Origin: SIRX01 sp965214475
GTDB lineage: Bacteria > Actinomycetota > Rubrobacteria > Rubrobacterales > Rubrobacteraceae
Length of the DNA: 64,000 nt
NCBI GenBank assembly: GCA_965214475.1
Contig: OZ243953.1
Location: forward strand, 2,108,001 to 2,172,000
Direction: 5' to 3'
How positions within the stretch are numbered: position 1 is the stretch's first letter; every line of letters begins with the position of its first letter. Shown here piece by piece: positions 52,967 to 62,120 of this stretch. The notes under the pieces were generated by a model. That model ran no database searches. It worked only from the letters and a program-made list of their open reading frames with translations, and was not told the origin of the DNA. A program made the position numbers and the translations under genes.

Positions 52967-55505
52967 CGGTTTCCCCTCCACCGTTCTCGCTTGCGTTCTC
53001 GTTCGCGATCTCCTCTATGGCCTCTATCGTCAGGTCGTCCGCGTCGCAGTTCACCTCGGCGCTTTGGGTTGACGCAACCCTTGCGATGGCGCTCACCACG
53101 TCGCCTTCGCGCAGGTTCATCACCCTAACACCTTGGGCGGCCCGGCCCTGGCGGGAGATGGAGTCGGCGTCCATGCGGATGGTAGTTCCGAAATTGGAGA
53201 CCATTACCAGCTCGTGGGCGCCGGGCCTCACGACCCGCACCCCGGCGAGATTGCCGCGGTCGCCGTTAGTCTTCATCGCCGTAACGCCCTGTCCCCCACG
53301 CCCCTGCAACCGGAACTGCGAGAGGGCGGTTCGCTTGCCGAAGCCCTTCTGGGTGATCATGAACAGGTCATCCGGCGCGCCCTCGGAGACCACGTCCATC
53401 GAGAGCACATCGTCGCCACCTTTGAGGGTTATACCCTTGACTCCGCCGGTTGCCCGGCCCATTGGCCGCGTCTCGCTCTGCTCGAAACGTATACCCATGC
53501 CGTTGCGGGTTACTAGAATGGCTTCCTCATTCTGGGAGGCATGTCGGACGCCGATGAGTTCGTCGCCTTCCGAGAGGTTGATCGCGATGATTCCCGTCTC
53601 TTTGAGCGGCGTGTTGTAGTCGAGGAAGGCGGTCTTCTTGATCACACCCTGACGGGTGGCGAAAAGCAGGTACTCGGCCTCCTTGAACTCCTTGGTCTGG
53701 ATCACGGTGGCGATGCGCTCGTCCTGTGCCAGCGGCAGCAGGTTCGCCACGTGACGGCCCTTCGCCGTCCGGCCCATCCTCGGTAGCTGGTGGACCTTGA
53801 GCCGGTACACCTTGCCCCGGTTGGTAAAAAAGAGCATGTAGTGGTGGGTCGTCGTGATAAAGAGGTGCTCGATGTAGTCGCCCTCTTTGAGCTCCATCCC
53901 GGCGACGCCTACTCCTCCCCGGCCTTGCTTGCGGAAGGTGTTTACCGGGACGCTCTTTAAGTAGCCGCCGTTTGAGATGGAGATAACCATCTCTTCCTCG
54001 GCGATCAGGTCCTCCACGTCGAAGTCCACACCCTCTTCGGCGGTTATGACCGTCCGGCGCTCGTCGGCGTAGGCGGCCTTCGTCTCCTGCAACTCTTCCT
54101 TGATGATGCCGTAAACCTTGTCGTCGTCGGCCAGAACGCTCTCTAAGTACTCGATCTTCTCCCGCAAGTCCTTATGCTCGTCCTCGACCTTCTTGCGCTC
54201 CAGTGCCGTGAGCCGCTGCAGCCGAAGATCCAGAATCGCCTGCGCCTGCCGCTCGGAGAGCTCGAAGGCCTTCATCAGGTTCTTACGCGCCATCTCCGGG
54301 TTCTGCGAGCGCCGAATGGTTTCGACGACTTCATCGAGGTTATCGAGCGCTATGAGCAAGCCCTCCAAAATGTGCGCCCGGGCCTGGGCCTTATCGAGTT
54401 CGTAACGCGTCCGACGGGTAACGACCTCGAACTGGTGGGCTACGTAGTGCCTGAGCACCTGCTTGTACGAGAGCGTCTTCGGCACGCCGTCCACAAGTGC
54501 CACCAGGTTCACGCCGAAACTCTGCTGCATCTGGGTGTGCTTGTAGAGGTTGTTCAGGACGACCTTCGGGATCGCATCACGCTTTAGCTCGATAACGATC
54601 CGCATCCCGTTCCGGTCAGACTCGTCGCGCAGGTCGGAGATGCCGTCCAGCTTCCGGTCTTTGACCAGCTCGGCGATCTTCTGCAAGAGGTAGCTCTTGT
54701 TGACCTGGTAAGGGATCTCCGTAACAACGATCTGGGTCCTGTTACCCTTGATCTGCTCGGTGTGAGCCTTGGCCTGCACCCGCACCGAACCGCGTCCGGT
54801 CTCGATTGCATCCCGCATCCCGCGAAGCCCCACGATGATGCCGCCGGTCGGGAAGTCCGGTCCCTTTATGTGCTCCGCCAGCCCATCATCGTCCATCTCC
54901 GGGTCGTCGATAAGCGCCACGGTCGCGTCAATTACCTCGCCGAGGTTGTGCGGCGGGATCTTGGTAGCCATACCGACCGCTATACCGTCAGACCCATTGA
55001 CCAACAGATTCGGATACCGCGCCGGTAGCACTACGGGCTCCCGATTGCTCTCATCGAAGTTCGGGGCGAAGTCCACCGTATCGGAGCTTATGTCCCGCAG
55101 CATCTCTGTCGCCATGCGGGTGAGCCGGGCTTCGGTATAACGCATCGCGGCTGCGGAATCACCGTCCACGCTCCCGAAGTTGCCCTGGCCATCCACGAGT
55201 GGGTGTCGCATCGACCACGGCTGCGCAAGCCTCACGAGCGTGTCGTAGACCGATGAGTCACCGTGCGGATGGTACTTACCGAGGACTTCACCGACGACCG
55301 TCGCGCTCTTGCGATATGGCCGGTTCGGCTGCAGGCCGATGTCGTGCATCGCGTATAGAACCCGCCGATGGACCGGCTTCAGGCCGTCCCGTACATCCGG
55401 CAAGGCACGCGAGACGATTACGCTCATCGCGTAGGAGAGGAACGAGTCCTTTATTTCATCTTCTATGGAGTGGGGCTGTACGTTCCCCGCGAAAGTATCA
55501 AGCAT
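52959..55505 (-). CDS. gyrA: DNA gyrase subunit A
   Basis: The 848-residue breakage-reunion subunit of the ATP-dependent supercoiling enzyme. Motifs: LSYAMSVIVSRALPDVRDGL, catalytic Tyr in AAMRYTEARL, beta-pinwheel repeats in the C-terminal domain. The quinolone-resistance region reads HPHGDSSVYDTLVR with Ser and Asp intact, so the sequence looks quinolone-susceptible at these sites. An acidic tail follows. ATG at 55505 is next to the stop of a 42-residue ORF. Confidence 0.98.
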   Translation of the reverse strand: MLDTFAGNVQPHSIEDEIKDSFLSYAMSVIVSRALPDVRDGLKPVHRRVLYAMHDIGLQPNRPYRKSATVVGEVLGKYHPHGDSSVYDTLVRLAQPWSMRHPLVDGQGNFGSVDGDSAAAMRYTEARLTRMATEMLRDISSDTVDFAPNFDESNREPVVLPARYPNLLVNGSDGIAVGMATKIPPHNLGEVIDATVALIDDPEMDDDGLAEHIKGPDFPTGGIIVGLRGMRDAIETGRGSVRVQAKAHTEQIKGNRTQIVVTEIPYQVNKSYLLQKIAELVKDRKLDGISDLRDESDRNGMRIVIELKRDAIPKVVLNNLYKHTQMQQSFGVNLVALVDGVPKTLSYKQVLRHYVAHQFEVVTRRTRYELDKAQARAHILEGLLIALDNLDEVVETIRRSQNPEMARKNLMKAFELSERQAQAILDLRLQRLTALERKKVEDEHKDLREKIEYLESVLADDDKVYGIIKEELQETKAAYADERRTVITAEEGVDFDVEDLIAEEEMVISISNGGYLKSVPVNTFRKQGRGGVGVAGMELKEGDYIEHLFITTTHHYMLFFTNRGKVYRLKVHQLPRMGRTAKGRHVANLLPLAQDERIATVIQTKEFKEAEYLLFATRQGVIKKTAFLDYNTPLKETGIIAINLSEGDELIGVRHASQNEEAILVTRNGMGIRFEQSETRPMGRATGGVKGITLKGGDDVLSMDVVSEGAPDDLFMITQKGFGKRTALSQFRLQGRGGQGVTAMKTNGDRGNLAGVRVVRPGAHELVMVSNFGTTIRMDADSISRQGRAAQGVRVMNLREGDVVSAIARVASTQSAEVNCDADDLTIEAIEEIANENASENGGGETDG

Positions 55506-55634
55506 CTATTGTCCTCTTTCGTTGGGCCGTTTGTTTCTAGAACTTCCGACCCACAAAGCACGTCGAACCATGACGAAAAGGCCGGCAAAAAGAACTAAGG
55601 AGATCAGTACTTCTACCAGACTTGTGCCAAACAT
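55506..55634 (-). CDS. 42-residue single-helix membrane ORF between gyrB and gyrA
   Basis: The 129-base frame begins with ATG 55634 and ends with TAG at 55506-55508, directly before the gyrA ATG. The product has one hydrophobic helix (VEVLISLVLFAGLFVMV) followed by a basic tail (RRALWVGSSRNKRPNERG), so the tail should face the cytosol. AGAGAGGG lies 9-14 bases upstream. The tight fit between gyrB and gyrA makes a real translated gene likely, though it is too short for family recognition. Confidence 0.6.
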   Translation of the reverse strand: MFGTSLVEVLISLVLFAGLFVMVRRALWVGSSRNKRPNERGQ

Positions 55635-55655
55635 CTCTACAAACCCTCTCTTTTC

Positions 55656-57593
55656 CTAAGCGTCAAGGTTCTTTACCTCTTTGGCGTTCTCCTCGATAAA
55701 TAGCCGCCGCGGCTCGACCTTATCGCCCATGAGCGCCGTGAACAGCTCGTCCGCAACCGCCGCCGACTCGATTGTTACCTGCAGGAACGTCCGGTGCTCC
55801 GGGTCCATCGTCGTCTCCCAGAGCTGGATCGGGTTCATCTCACCGAGGCCCTTGAAGCGTCCGATGCTGGCGTTGCCGTTGGCGTTGAGGCGGGCCAGCG
55901 TCTCCTGCAGCTCACGCTCGTTGTAGACGTAGTAGTCCTTACGCTGATGCGTGACCTTGTAGAGCGGCGGCTGCGCGATGTACACGTAGCCGGCTTCGAT
56001 AAGCTCCCGCATGTTACGGAACAAGAACGTCAACACCAGCGTGCGGATGTGGCTCCCGTCCACGTCGGCGTCGGTCATGATGACGATCTTGTTGTACCGG
56101 GTGTTTTCCAGGTTGAACGTCTCCGCAACGCCGGCCCCGATCGCGGAGATCATGGCCTGTATCTCCACGTTCGAGAGCACCTTGTTCATGTTTGCCTTCT
56201 CGACGTTCAGGATCTTGCCGCGCAACGGCAGTATCGCCTGAAAGTTTCGGTCCCGGCCCTGTTTGGCGCTACCACCCGCCGAGTCGCCCTCGACGATGTA
56301 GATCTCACTGCGCTCCGGGTCCTTCGACGAACAATCCGCCAGCTTGCCTGGCAGCGTCGAGCTTTCGAGATAACCCTTCCGGATGGTGTCGCGCACCTTC
56401 CGGGCCGCCTGCCGCGCCCGCGCGGCCTGCAACGCCTTGCCGATGATCGCCTTCGCCTCACCGGGACGCTCCTCCAGGAACTCCGCGAGGTAGCGGTTTA
56501 CGCTGGTCTCTACGAGGCCCTTGACCTCGGTATTGCCTAGCTTGGTCTTTGTCTGTCCCTCGAACTGCGGCTCGGAGAGCTTCACGGAGATTACCGCCGC
56601 CAGCCCCTCCCGGATGTCGTCGCCGGTCAGGCTATCTTCTTTCTCTTTGATGAGCCCCTTGCTCCGGGCATAGTCGTTGATGGTTCTCGTGATCGCCCCC
56701 CGGAAACCGGAGAGATGCGCCCCGCCTTCGTGGGTGTTGATGTTGTTGGCGAAAGTGAAGACCGAATCCTGAAAGCCGTTGTTCCACTGCAGGGCGACCT
56801 CGACCTCCCCCGCTTCGTCCTCACGTTCGAGGTAGAAGATGGTCTTGTGGACCGGGTCTTTCGACTCGTTGATGTGCTCGACGAAGTCCCGGATGCCGCC
56901 CTCGTACTGGTAGGTAACGTCCCGGTCTTCCTCGCGCTCGTCTACCAGCCGGATCTTCAAGTTCTTGTTCAGGAACGCCGACTCCCGAAAGCGGCGGGTC
57001 AGCGTGTCGAACGAGAACTCTCGCGTTTCAGTAAAGACCTCCGGGTCCGGCATAAAGGTTATGGTGGTCCCGGTTCCTTCGCCCTTTTTGAGTTTCCGAT
57101 CTTGTGTCAGGTCTCCTTGAGGGAAGCCGCGCTCGTAGCGCTGGCTCCACAGATATCCCTCGCGTCGGATCTCCATCTCCAGCCATCCCGACAGCGCATT
57201 CACCACCGAAGCCCCGACACCGTGAAGGCCGCCGGAGACTTTATAGCCCTGGCCGTCGAACTTTCCGCCGGCGTGCAAGGTGGTCATGATGACCTCGGTA
57301 GCGGACTTGCCGTACTTCTCCATCTTACCGACCGGCATTCCGCGTCCGTCGTCGGTCACGGAGACGGAATTATCCTGGTGGACGGTGATCAAGATCTCCG
57401 AGCAATGACCCGCCAGCGCCTCGTCGATAGAGTTGTCTACGATCTCCCAGACGAGGTGATGCAATCCGCGAGGTCCGGTAGACCCAATGTACATTCCCGG
57501 CCTTCGCTTGACGGCTTCGAGCCCCTCCAGAACCTGGATGGAACTTGCATCGTAAGAGCTACTGGAATTCTTGACAGCCGTCTTATCCGCCAA
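55656..57593 (-). CDS. gyrB: DNA gyrase subunit B
   Basis: The ATPase subunit (645 residues): GHKL site IVDNSIDEALAGHC and TDDGRGMPVG, GGLHGVGASVVNALS, TOPRIM motifs EGDSAGGSAKQGRDRN and MTDADVDGSHIRTL, and the zinc-like C-terminal half. The start is TTG 57593 after an AGGAGGGG site, preceded by a TTGGAA/TACAAT promoter. Near the start KNSSSSYDASSI is Ser-rich. Confidence 0.98.
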   Translation of the reverse strand: MADKTAVKNSSSSYDASSIQVLEGLEAVKRRPGMYIGSTGPRGLHHLVWEIVDNSIDEALAGHCSEILITVHQDNSVSVTDDGRGMPVGKMEKYGKSATEVIMTTLHAGGKFDGQGYKVSGGLHGVGASVVNALSGWLEMEIRREGYLWSQRYERGFPQGDLTQDRKLKKGEGTGTTITFMPDPEVFTETREFSFDTLTRRFRESAFLNKNLKIRLVDEREEDRDVTYQYEGGIRDFVEHINESKDPVHKTIFYLEREDEAGEVEVALQWNNGFQDSVFTFANNINTHEGGAHLSGFRGAITRTINDYARSKGLIKEKEDSLTGDDIREGLAAVISVKLSEPQFEGQTKTKLGNTEVKGLVETSVNRYLAEFLEERPGEAKAIIGKALQAARARQAARKVRDTIRKGYLESSTLPGKLADCSSKDPERSEIYIVEGDSAGGSAKQGRDRNFQAILPLRGKILNVEKANMNKVLSNVEIQAMISAIGAGVAETFNLENTRYNKIVIMTDADVDGSHIRTLVLTFLFRNMRELIEAGYVYIAQPPLYKVTHQRKDYYVYNERELQETLARLNANGNASIGRFKGLGEMNPIQLWETTMDPEHRTFLQVTIESAAVADELFTALMGDKVEPRRLFIEENAKEVKNLDA

Positions 57594-57669
57594 CAGAGAC
57601 GCCCCTCCTGATATTTGAACATTTATGCGTGCAGCGCGTGCTTTTCTTGATATACCTTTTCACCGCTAG

Positions 57670-57697
57670 ATTGTAACACATGCTGGAGTGTTTCCAA
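57670..57697 (-). promoter_or_regulatory. Promoter upstream of gyrB
   Basis: On the minus strand TTGGAA (57697-57692) and TACAAT (57675-57670) are separated by 16 bases. They lie about 75 bases upstream of the gyrB TTG. This gives the gyr genes their own promoter, independent of recF. Confidence 0.65.
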
Positions 57698-57751
57698 ACG
57701 CCCGCTTTTCGGTTTTGGCGCTTATATAAGCCTTTTTCGCGCCCTATACCG

Positions 57752-58870
57752 CTACTCGTGCCCACTATCTATTGTAGCATTTGCGACCGCACCACCAGAT
57801 ATACGGATGATGCGGGACCGGTCGAGTACATCCGGGCGGAAATATTCGAGGTTGGTGGTGGAGATCAGGGCCTGGGTGCTCTCCAAAAAGTAGTCCGCCA
57901 GGTACTCTCGACGCTGCTCGTCCAGCTCGCTCATAACGTCGTCGAAGAGCAGTATCGGGTCTTCCCCCGTCGCCCACCGCACATAATCCCTCGCCGCGAA
58001 TTTCAACGCCAACGTCGCCAGACGCTGCTGACCCTGCGAACCAAACGTCGTCAGGTTGATCCCGCCGAGCGTCACCTCGAAATCGTCCCGGTGCGGCCCT
58101 ACCGAGGTCGTGCCGCGTTCGATGTCGGAGCTGTGCGCCTCTCTGAGCGTCTCCGAATAGCTTTCGAGAGGTGCGCTATAGGAATAGCGGAGCGCGGCCT
58201 TCTCCGAGCCGTACAGGGCCCTTAGCGAATCTTTGAACAGTTCTTCCAGGGGTCCCACAGCCGCCGCACGGCCTTCAAGAACCTTCTCACCGAACTCCGC
58301 GACCTTCCGGTCCCAGGTAGCGAGCGTCTTCTCGGAAGAGTAACCGTCCCGGATGCGCCGGAGGAGCTGGTTGCGGTGCTGCACGGCTTTGGCGTAATCG
58401 GCGGCGGCCCGGGCGTAGGACGGCCGAAGCGACGAGAGTAGGCCGTCCAGGAACTCCCGGCGGTCGGACGGCGCTCCTTTGACGATCCGGATATCTTCAG
58501 GGAAGAAGTTGATGACGCGGATTCCGGCGCCGCCGGCGGCATACTCCGTCAGGGATTGTGCCGGGGCTCCGTCAACGGTCAGGCGTTTCTTCTGGCCGGG
58601 AGCGTATCCGATAGCGACTTTGCGCTCGTCGTCTTCCAGGGCTATGCGGGCCTCGGCGCGACAGAAGTCTTCGTCCCAGTGGACGACCTCGTTCTCTTTC
58701 GCAGTGCGGGGTGTGGAGCCGGTGGCGGCGAAGGAGATCGCCTCAATGAGGTTCGTCTTGCCGCGGGCGTTGTCCCCGACGATCACGTTCAGGCCTGGAG
58801 AGAGTATGAAGGTCTCGTCGGAGTAGTTGCGGAAGTTGACGAGCCGGAGCGCACGGAGGTAGGCTGTCAA
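57752..58870 (-). CDS. recF: DNA replication and repair protein RecF
   Basis: An SMC-like ATPase (372 residues) that helps load RecA at gaps. Motifs: Walker A GDNARGKTNLIEAI, signature TFGSQGQQRLATLALK, Walker B PILLFDDVMSELDEQRR. Length is standard. It overlaps the S4 gene upstream by 4 bases and follows the usual dnaA-dnaN-recF order. Confidence 0.97.
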   Translation of the reverse strand: MTAYLRALRLVNFRNYSDETFILSPGLNVIVGDNARGKTNLIEAISFAATGSTPRTAKENEVVHWDEDFCRAEARIALEDDERKVAIGYAPGQKKRLTVDGAPAQSLTEYAAGGAGIRVINFFPEDIRIVKGAPSDRREFLDGLLSSLRPSYARAAADYAKAVQHRNQLLRRIRDGYSSEKTLATWDRKVAEFGEKVLEGRAAAVGPLEELFKDSLRALYGSEKAALRYSYSAPLESYSETLREAHSSDIERGTTSVGPHRDDFEVTLGGINLTTFGSQGQQRLATLALKFAARDYVRWATGEDPILLFDDVMSELDEQRREYLADYFLESTQALISTTNLEYFRPDVLDRSRIIRISGGAVANATIDSGHE

Positions 58871-59067
58871 CGGACCTCCAACTGCTCGTCCCCCACGTCG
58901 ACCACATCGCCTTCTTGGAGCTTACGACCGCGGCGGGTCTCTACTTCGCCATTCACCAGGACTTCTCCGAATTGGATCAAGACTTTCGCCTCACCGCCGG
59001 TCCCGGCGACGCCCCAAATCTTGAGCGCCTGGCCGAGCGTCGTTCCGGGAGAAAGTTCCGGGTCCAA
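58867..59067 (-). CDS. S4-domain RNA-binding protein (YaaA-like)
   Basis: A 66-residue S4 domain protein (TLGQALKIWGVAGTGGEAKV, LIQFGEVLVNGEVETRRGRK) found between dnaN and recF in many Gram-positive bacteria. Its RNA target is unknown. ATG 59067 lies 6 bases after dnaN. Confidence 0.9.
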   Translation of the reverse strand: MDPELSPGTTLGQALKIWGVAGTGGEAKVLIQFGEVLVNGEVETRRGRKLQEGDVVDVGDEQLEVR

Positions 59068-59073
59068 GTCAGA

Positions 59074-60219
59074 CTAGCTCTGGGCCGGGTCTCGCATCGG
59101 CATGATCAGGTACAGGAAGTCAGTTTCTCCACCATCCCCGTTGTTCTCTTCTGATCCAGGTACGATCAGACCAGGCTTCAAAGACTCATTGAGCTTGAAG
59201 AGTACCTTCTCCGTATCGACCGCCGAAACGCCATCCAACAAGTATCCGGGATTGAACGAGATGCTGAAGTCGTCTTCGCTAGACGCCGGTAGCTTCTCGT
59301 GGGCCTCCCCGATTTCTCCGTTGCGAACTATTACTTCGACTGCGCCGTTCGAGAACGCCAGGCTCACCGGGACCGGCGGCGTCTGGCGCTGGGCAAACAG
59401 GTTCACCCGTCGCAGTGTCCCCATCAACTCCTCCCGATCCACGGAGATCTCTCGCTCGAAGCTCGTCGGCAACAACCGCTTGTACTCTGGGAAGTTCCCA
59501 TCTATCAGCCGCGTGCCGAGCAACACGTCCCCGATGCGGAAGAGGGCCTGGTTCTCAGAAAGAGCCACCTCGATCTGCTCTTCGTCCGTCCCGGAGAAGA
59601 TCCGGCCGACCTCCTGCATGGCCCGGGCCGGTATGATCGCCTCCCGCTCCCCGTCGAACGTGCTCGACAATTCACTCTCTTTTATAGACAGCCGGTAGGA
59701 GTCAGTCGTCACCATCTTGACCCTGGATTCTTCGAAGCTGATGAGAATACCTGTAAGCACCGGCCGCGTCTCGTCCCGCGAGTAGGACCGCGAAACTTTC
59801 TCGACGGTTTCGACCAGCATCTCTCCGAGCATCGTAAAGGAGTTCTCTTCGTCGAACTGCGGAAGCTGCGGGAAGTCCTCCGCGGCGTAAGCCCGGATCG
59901 TGTACTCGTTCTCCCCCGCCGCAAGCTTTACAGTACCTGCCGACCGGTCGTGCTCCAGAGAGAACTCACCCTTCGGCAACGAGCGCACGATGTCGTTGAA
60001 GATCTTAGCCGGTATAACCACCCGCCCATCTTCTTCGACCTCCGCCGGCGCCGAAGTTTGTATGGATAACTCCATGTCCGTGGCTGAGAGCTTTATCGAC
60101 TCGGACTCTGCTTCGAGAAGTATTCCGCTAAGTACCTGAACGGCGGATCTCGCCGACACACCTCTCGACACCAAAGCAAGCTTTTTACTAAAGCGCTCAA
60201 TGTTGCAAACTACCCTCAT
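59074..60219 (-). CDS. dnaN: DNA polymerase III beta subunit (sliding clamp)
   Basis: The 381-residue clamp that tethers the replicative polymerase. It has three similar domains (RVVCNIERFSKKLALVSRGV, FTMLGEMLVETVEKVSRSYS, ISVDREELMGTLRRVNLFA) and the C-terminal FLYLIMPMR binding-face segment. GTG or ATG start at 60219; AAGGAGG precedes it. The region upstream is oriC. Confidence 0.97.
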   Translation of the reverse strand: MRVVCNIERFSKKLALVSRGVSARSAVQVLSGILLEAESESIKLSATDMELSIQTSAPAEVEEDGRVVIPAKIFNDIVRSLPKGEFSLEHDRSAGTVKLAAGENEYTIRAYAAEDFPQLPQFDEENSFTMLGEMLVETVEKVSRSYSRDETRPVLTGILISFEESRVKMVTTDSYRLSIKESELSSTFDGEREAIIPARAMQEVGRIFSGTDEEQIEVALSENQALFRIGDVLLGTRLIDGNFPEYKRLLPTSFEREISVDREELMGTLRRVNLFAQRQTPPVPVSLAFSNGAVEVIVRNGEIGEAHEKLPASSEDDFSISFNPGYLLDGVSAVDTEKVLFKLNESLKPGLIVPGSEENNGDGGETDFLYLIMPMRDPAQS

Positions 60220-60764
60220 AGTGACCTCCTTCTTTCCTTATTACTACTACTTAAACCATATATTTATTAGAATACTAATAATAATAAGGCCTGTGGATAT
60301 GTGGATAACCTCCAAAATCCCCTTTACCTAAAACTCGCAGCCCTCTTCTTGCCTGTGGACAAAACTGTGGATAACTCAGAAAATTCTGTGGACAAAATGT
60401 GGATAACTCCTGACTTATCCACAGGAAGAACTTATCCACAAAACTATCCACAGGTTTATCCACAGTTTTCACCCCTCTTATCCACAAGTTTATCCACAAG
60501 CTGCATCGCCATGTACTCATATAGGGCTCTCTTATACGAGTCAACGTATATTGTTTTCCACAGGTTGGGAAAGTTATCCACAAGTTCTGTGGATAACTCG
60601 GCAAAACTGTGGATAAAAAACAGTGAGTTATCCACAAGACGTCGGTACGTTGTGGATGAGTTGTGGATAACTCTAGCCTTTCATGCCTGTAATTTGTTAC
60701 AAAGTACGTATCCTCCAGGGGAGGGGTAAAAGGGTTATTTGTAGAGTATGGGGTCGAGATGGAG
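60220..60764. promoter_or_regulatory. oriC: Replication origin (oriC) with 13 perfect DnaA boxes
   Basis: The 545-base gap between dnaN and dnaA has no gene. Perfect TTATCCACA/TGTGGATAA boxes start at 60300, 60366, 60398, 60415, 60432, 60456, 60478, 60490, 60574, 60588, 60608, 60628 and 60662, in both orientations. One-mismatch boxes are at 60354, 60387, 60444, 60554 and 60651. An AT-rich stretch at 60230-60290 beside dnaN (ATATATTTATTAG, AATAATAATAAG) is the likely unwinding element. Two clusters (60300-60498 and 60554-60670) are separated by about 60 bases. Confidence 0.92.
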
Positions 60765-62117
60765 TTACCGTTTGCTTTTGACGTGGTAGGTGATCTCGTG
60801 TATTTGATTGAAAGCGTCTCGGTCGCTGTTTATAAGGTTGGCTATCTTGCTAGTGGCGTGCATTACGGTTGAGTGATCCCGGCCCCCGAAAGCTTTTCCG
60901 ATCTTGGGTAGGGACTCGTCGGTCATCTCTCGGCAAAGATACATGGCGACCTGGCGTGGGTAGGCGAAGGCTTTGGTCCGGCTGGCGCCGATAAGGTCTT
61001 GCTTCGCGACGCCGAAGTACCGGCAGACTTCGTGTTGTATGAGCTCTACCGGAATTTCTCTATAGTCGGAATCTGGGAGTATGTCTCGGAGTACTTCTTC
61101 GGCCAGCGGCACGCTTAATTGGCGCCCGTAGAGCGATGAGTATGCGAGGATGCGGACCAGTGCGCCTTCGAGTTCCCGGATGTTGGTCGAAACCTTGGAG
61201 GCTATAAAGGTCAGTACCTCGTCGTCTACCTCCAGATTGTCCATGATCGCCTTTTTACGCAATATGGCTATGCGGGTCTCAAGGTCGGGAGGCTGTATGT
61301 CGGTGACCAGTCCCCACTCGAAGCGGCTTATGAGACGATTTTCGAGGGTTTGAATGTACTTGGGATGCCGGTCGGAGGCTATAACGATCTGCTTATTCTC
61401 CTCATACAGAGAGTTGAAAGTGTGGAAAAAGGCTTCCTGCGTCTCCACCTTGTTCTCCAGAAACTGGATGTCGTCCACGAGGAGCACGTCTTTCTCCCGG
61501 TAGCGCTTTTGAAAACCGAGCGGCTCATTATCTCTCATAGAGTTGATGAAGTCGTTCGTAAACTGCTCGCAAGTAACGTATCGGACGCGCATGCTCGGGT
61601 CTTGATCCTCGACGTAGGCCCCGACGGCACGCAGGAGGTGCGTCTTGCCGAGCCCCACTCCCCCGTATATGAAAAGTGGGTTGTAGACGACGCCGGGAGT
61701 CTCGGCCACTGCCAGCGTTGCGGCGTGGGCAAACCTGTTTCCTGCTCCTATAACAAAGCTGTCAAAGGTATATCGTTCCTTGGACGGTACTGGCTTACGG
61801 GCGTTCAGTACGGACTCGGCCGCATCAGCGGCGGCGCCGTTGCCGTACGGCGCAGAGCCTTGTTGGCCGCTGATGCTTACTATTAGCCTGGTGTCGTCCC
61901 GTTCTAAAACGGAGCCCAGTGCTTCTTCCAGGAGTGGACGGAAGCGGCTCTCTATGTACTCCTTGGCGAACGAGTTGGGGACGGAAACCTCTAGCTGATT
62001 GTCTGCCAGTTCTACCGGCTGTGTACCCTCGAACCAGACCTTGAAAGAAGGAGTGTTTATGTGTTCTGAAACACGATCTAGGACCTCGGACCACACGTCT
62101 TCCATTCGGACAGCCAA
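60765..62117 (-). CDS. dnaA: Chromosomal replication initiator protein DnaA
   Basis: The 450-residue initiator. Domain I (WSEVLDRVSEHINTPSFKVW), short linker, AAA+ domain with Walker A GGVGLGKTHLL, Walker B VLLVDDIQF and arginine-finger region SRFEWGLVTDIQ, and DNA-binding domain IV with RQVAMYLCREMTDESLPKIG and GGRDHSTVMHA. The frame opens at TTG 62117; ATG 62105 (MEDVWSEV) is the alternative. The upstream gene ends 3 bases before, so dnaA is in an operon with it. Confidence 0.97.
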   Translation of the reverse strand: MAVRMEDVWSEVLDRVSEHINTPSFKVWFEGTQPVELADNQLEVSVPNSFAKEYIESRFRPLLEEALGSVLERDDTRLIVSISGQQGSAPYGNGAAADAAESVLNARKPVPSKERYTFDSFVIGAGNRFAHAATLAVAETPGVVYNPLFIYGGVGLGKTHLLRAVGAYVEDQDPSMRVRYVTCEQFTNDFINSMRDNEPLGFQKRYREKDVLLVDDIQFLENKVETQEAFFHTFNSLYEENKQIVIASDRHPKYIQTLENRLISRFEWGLVTDIQPPDLETRIAILRKKAIMDNLEVDDEVLTFIASKVSTNIRELEGALVRILAYSSLYGRQLSVPLAEEVLRDILPDSDYREIPVELIQHEVCRYFGVAKQDLIGASRTKAFAYPRQVAMYLCREMTDESLPKIGKAFGGRDHSTVMHATSKIANLINSDRDAFNQIHEITYHVKSKR

Positions 62118-62120
62118 TAT

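Noticed and set aside
60300..60670. The dense short repeats could look like a CRISPR or iteron array
   Set aside because: Spacing is irregular, units are 9-mer DnaA boxes in both orientations, and dnaA and dnaN flank the region, so it is oriC.
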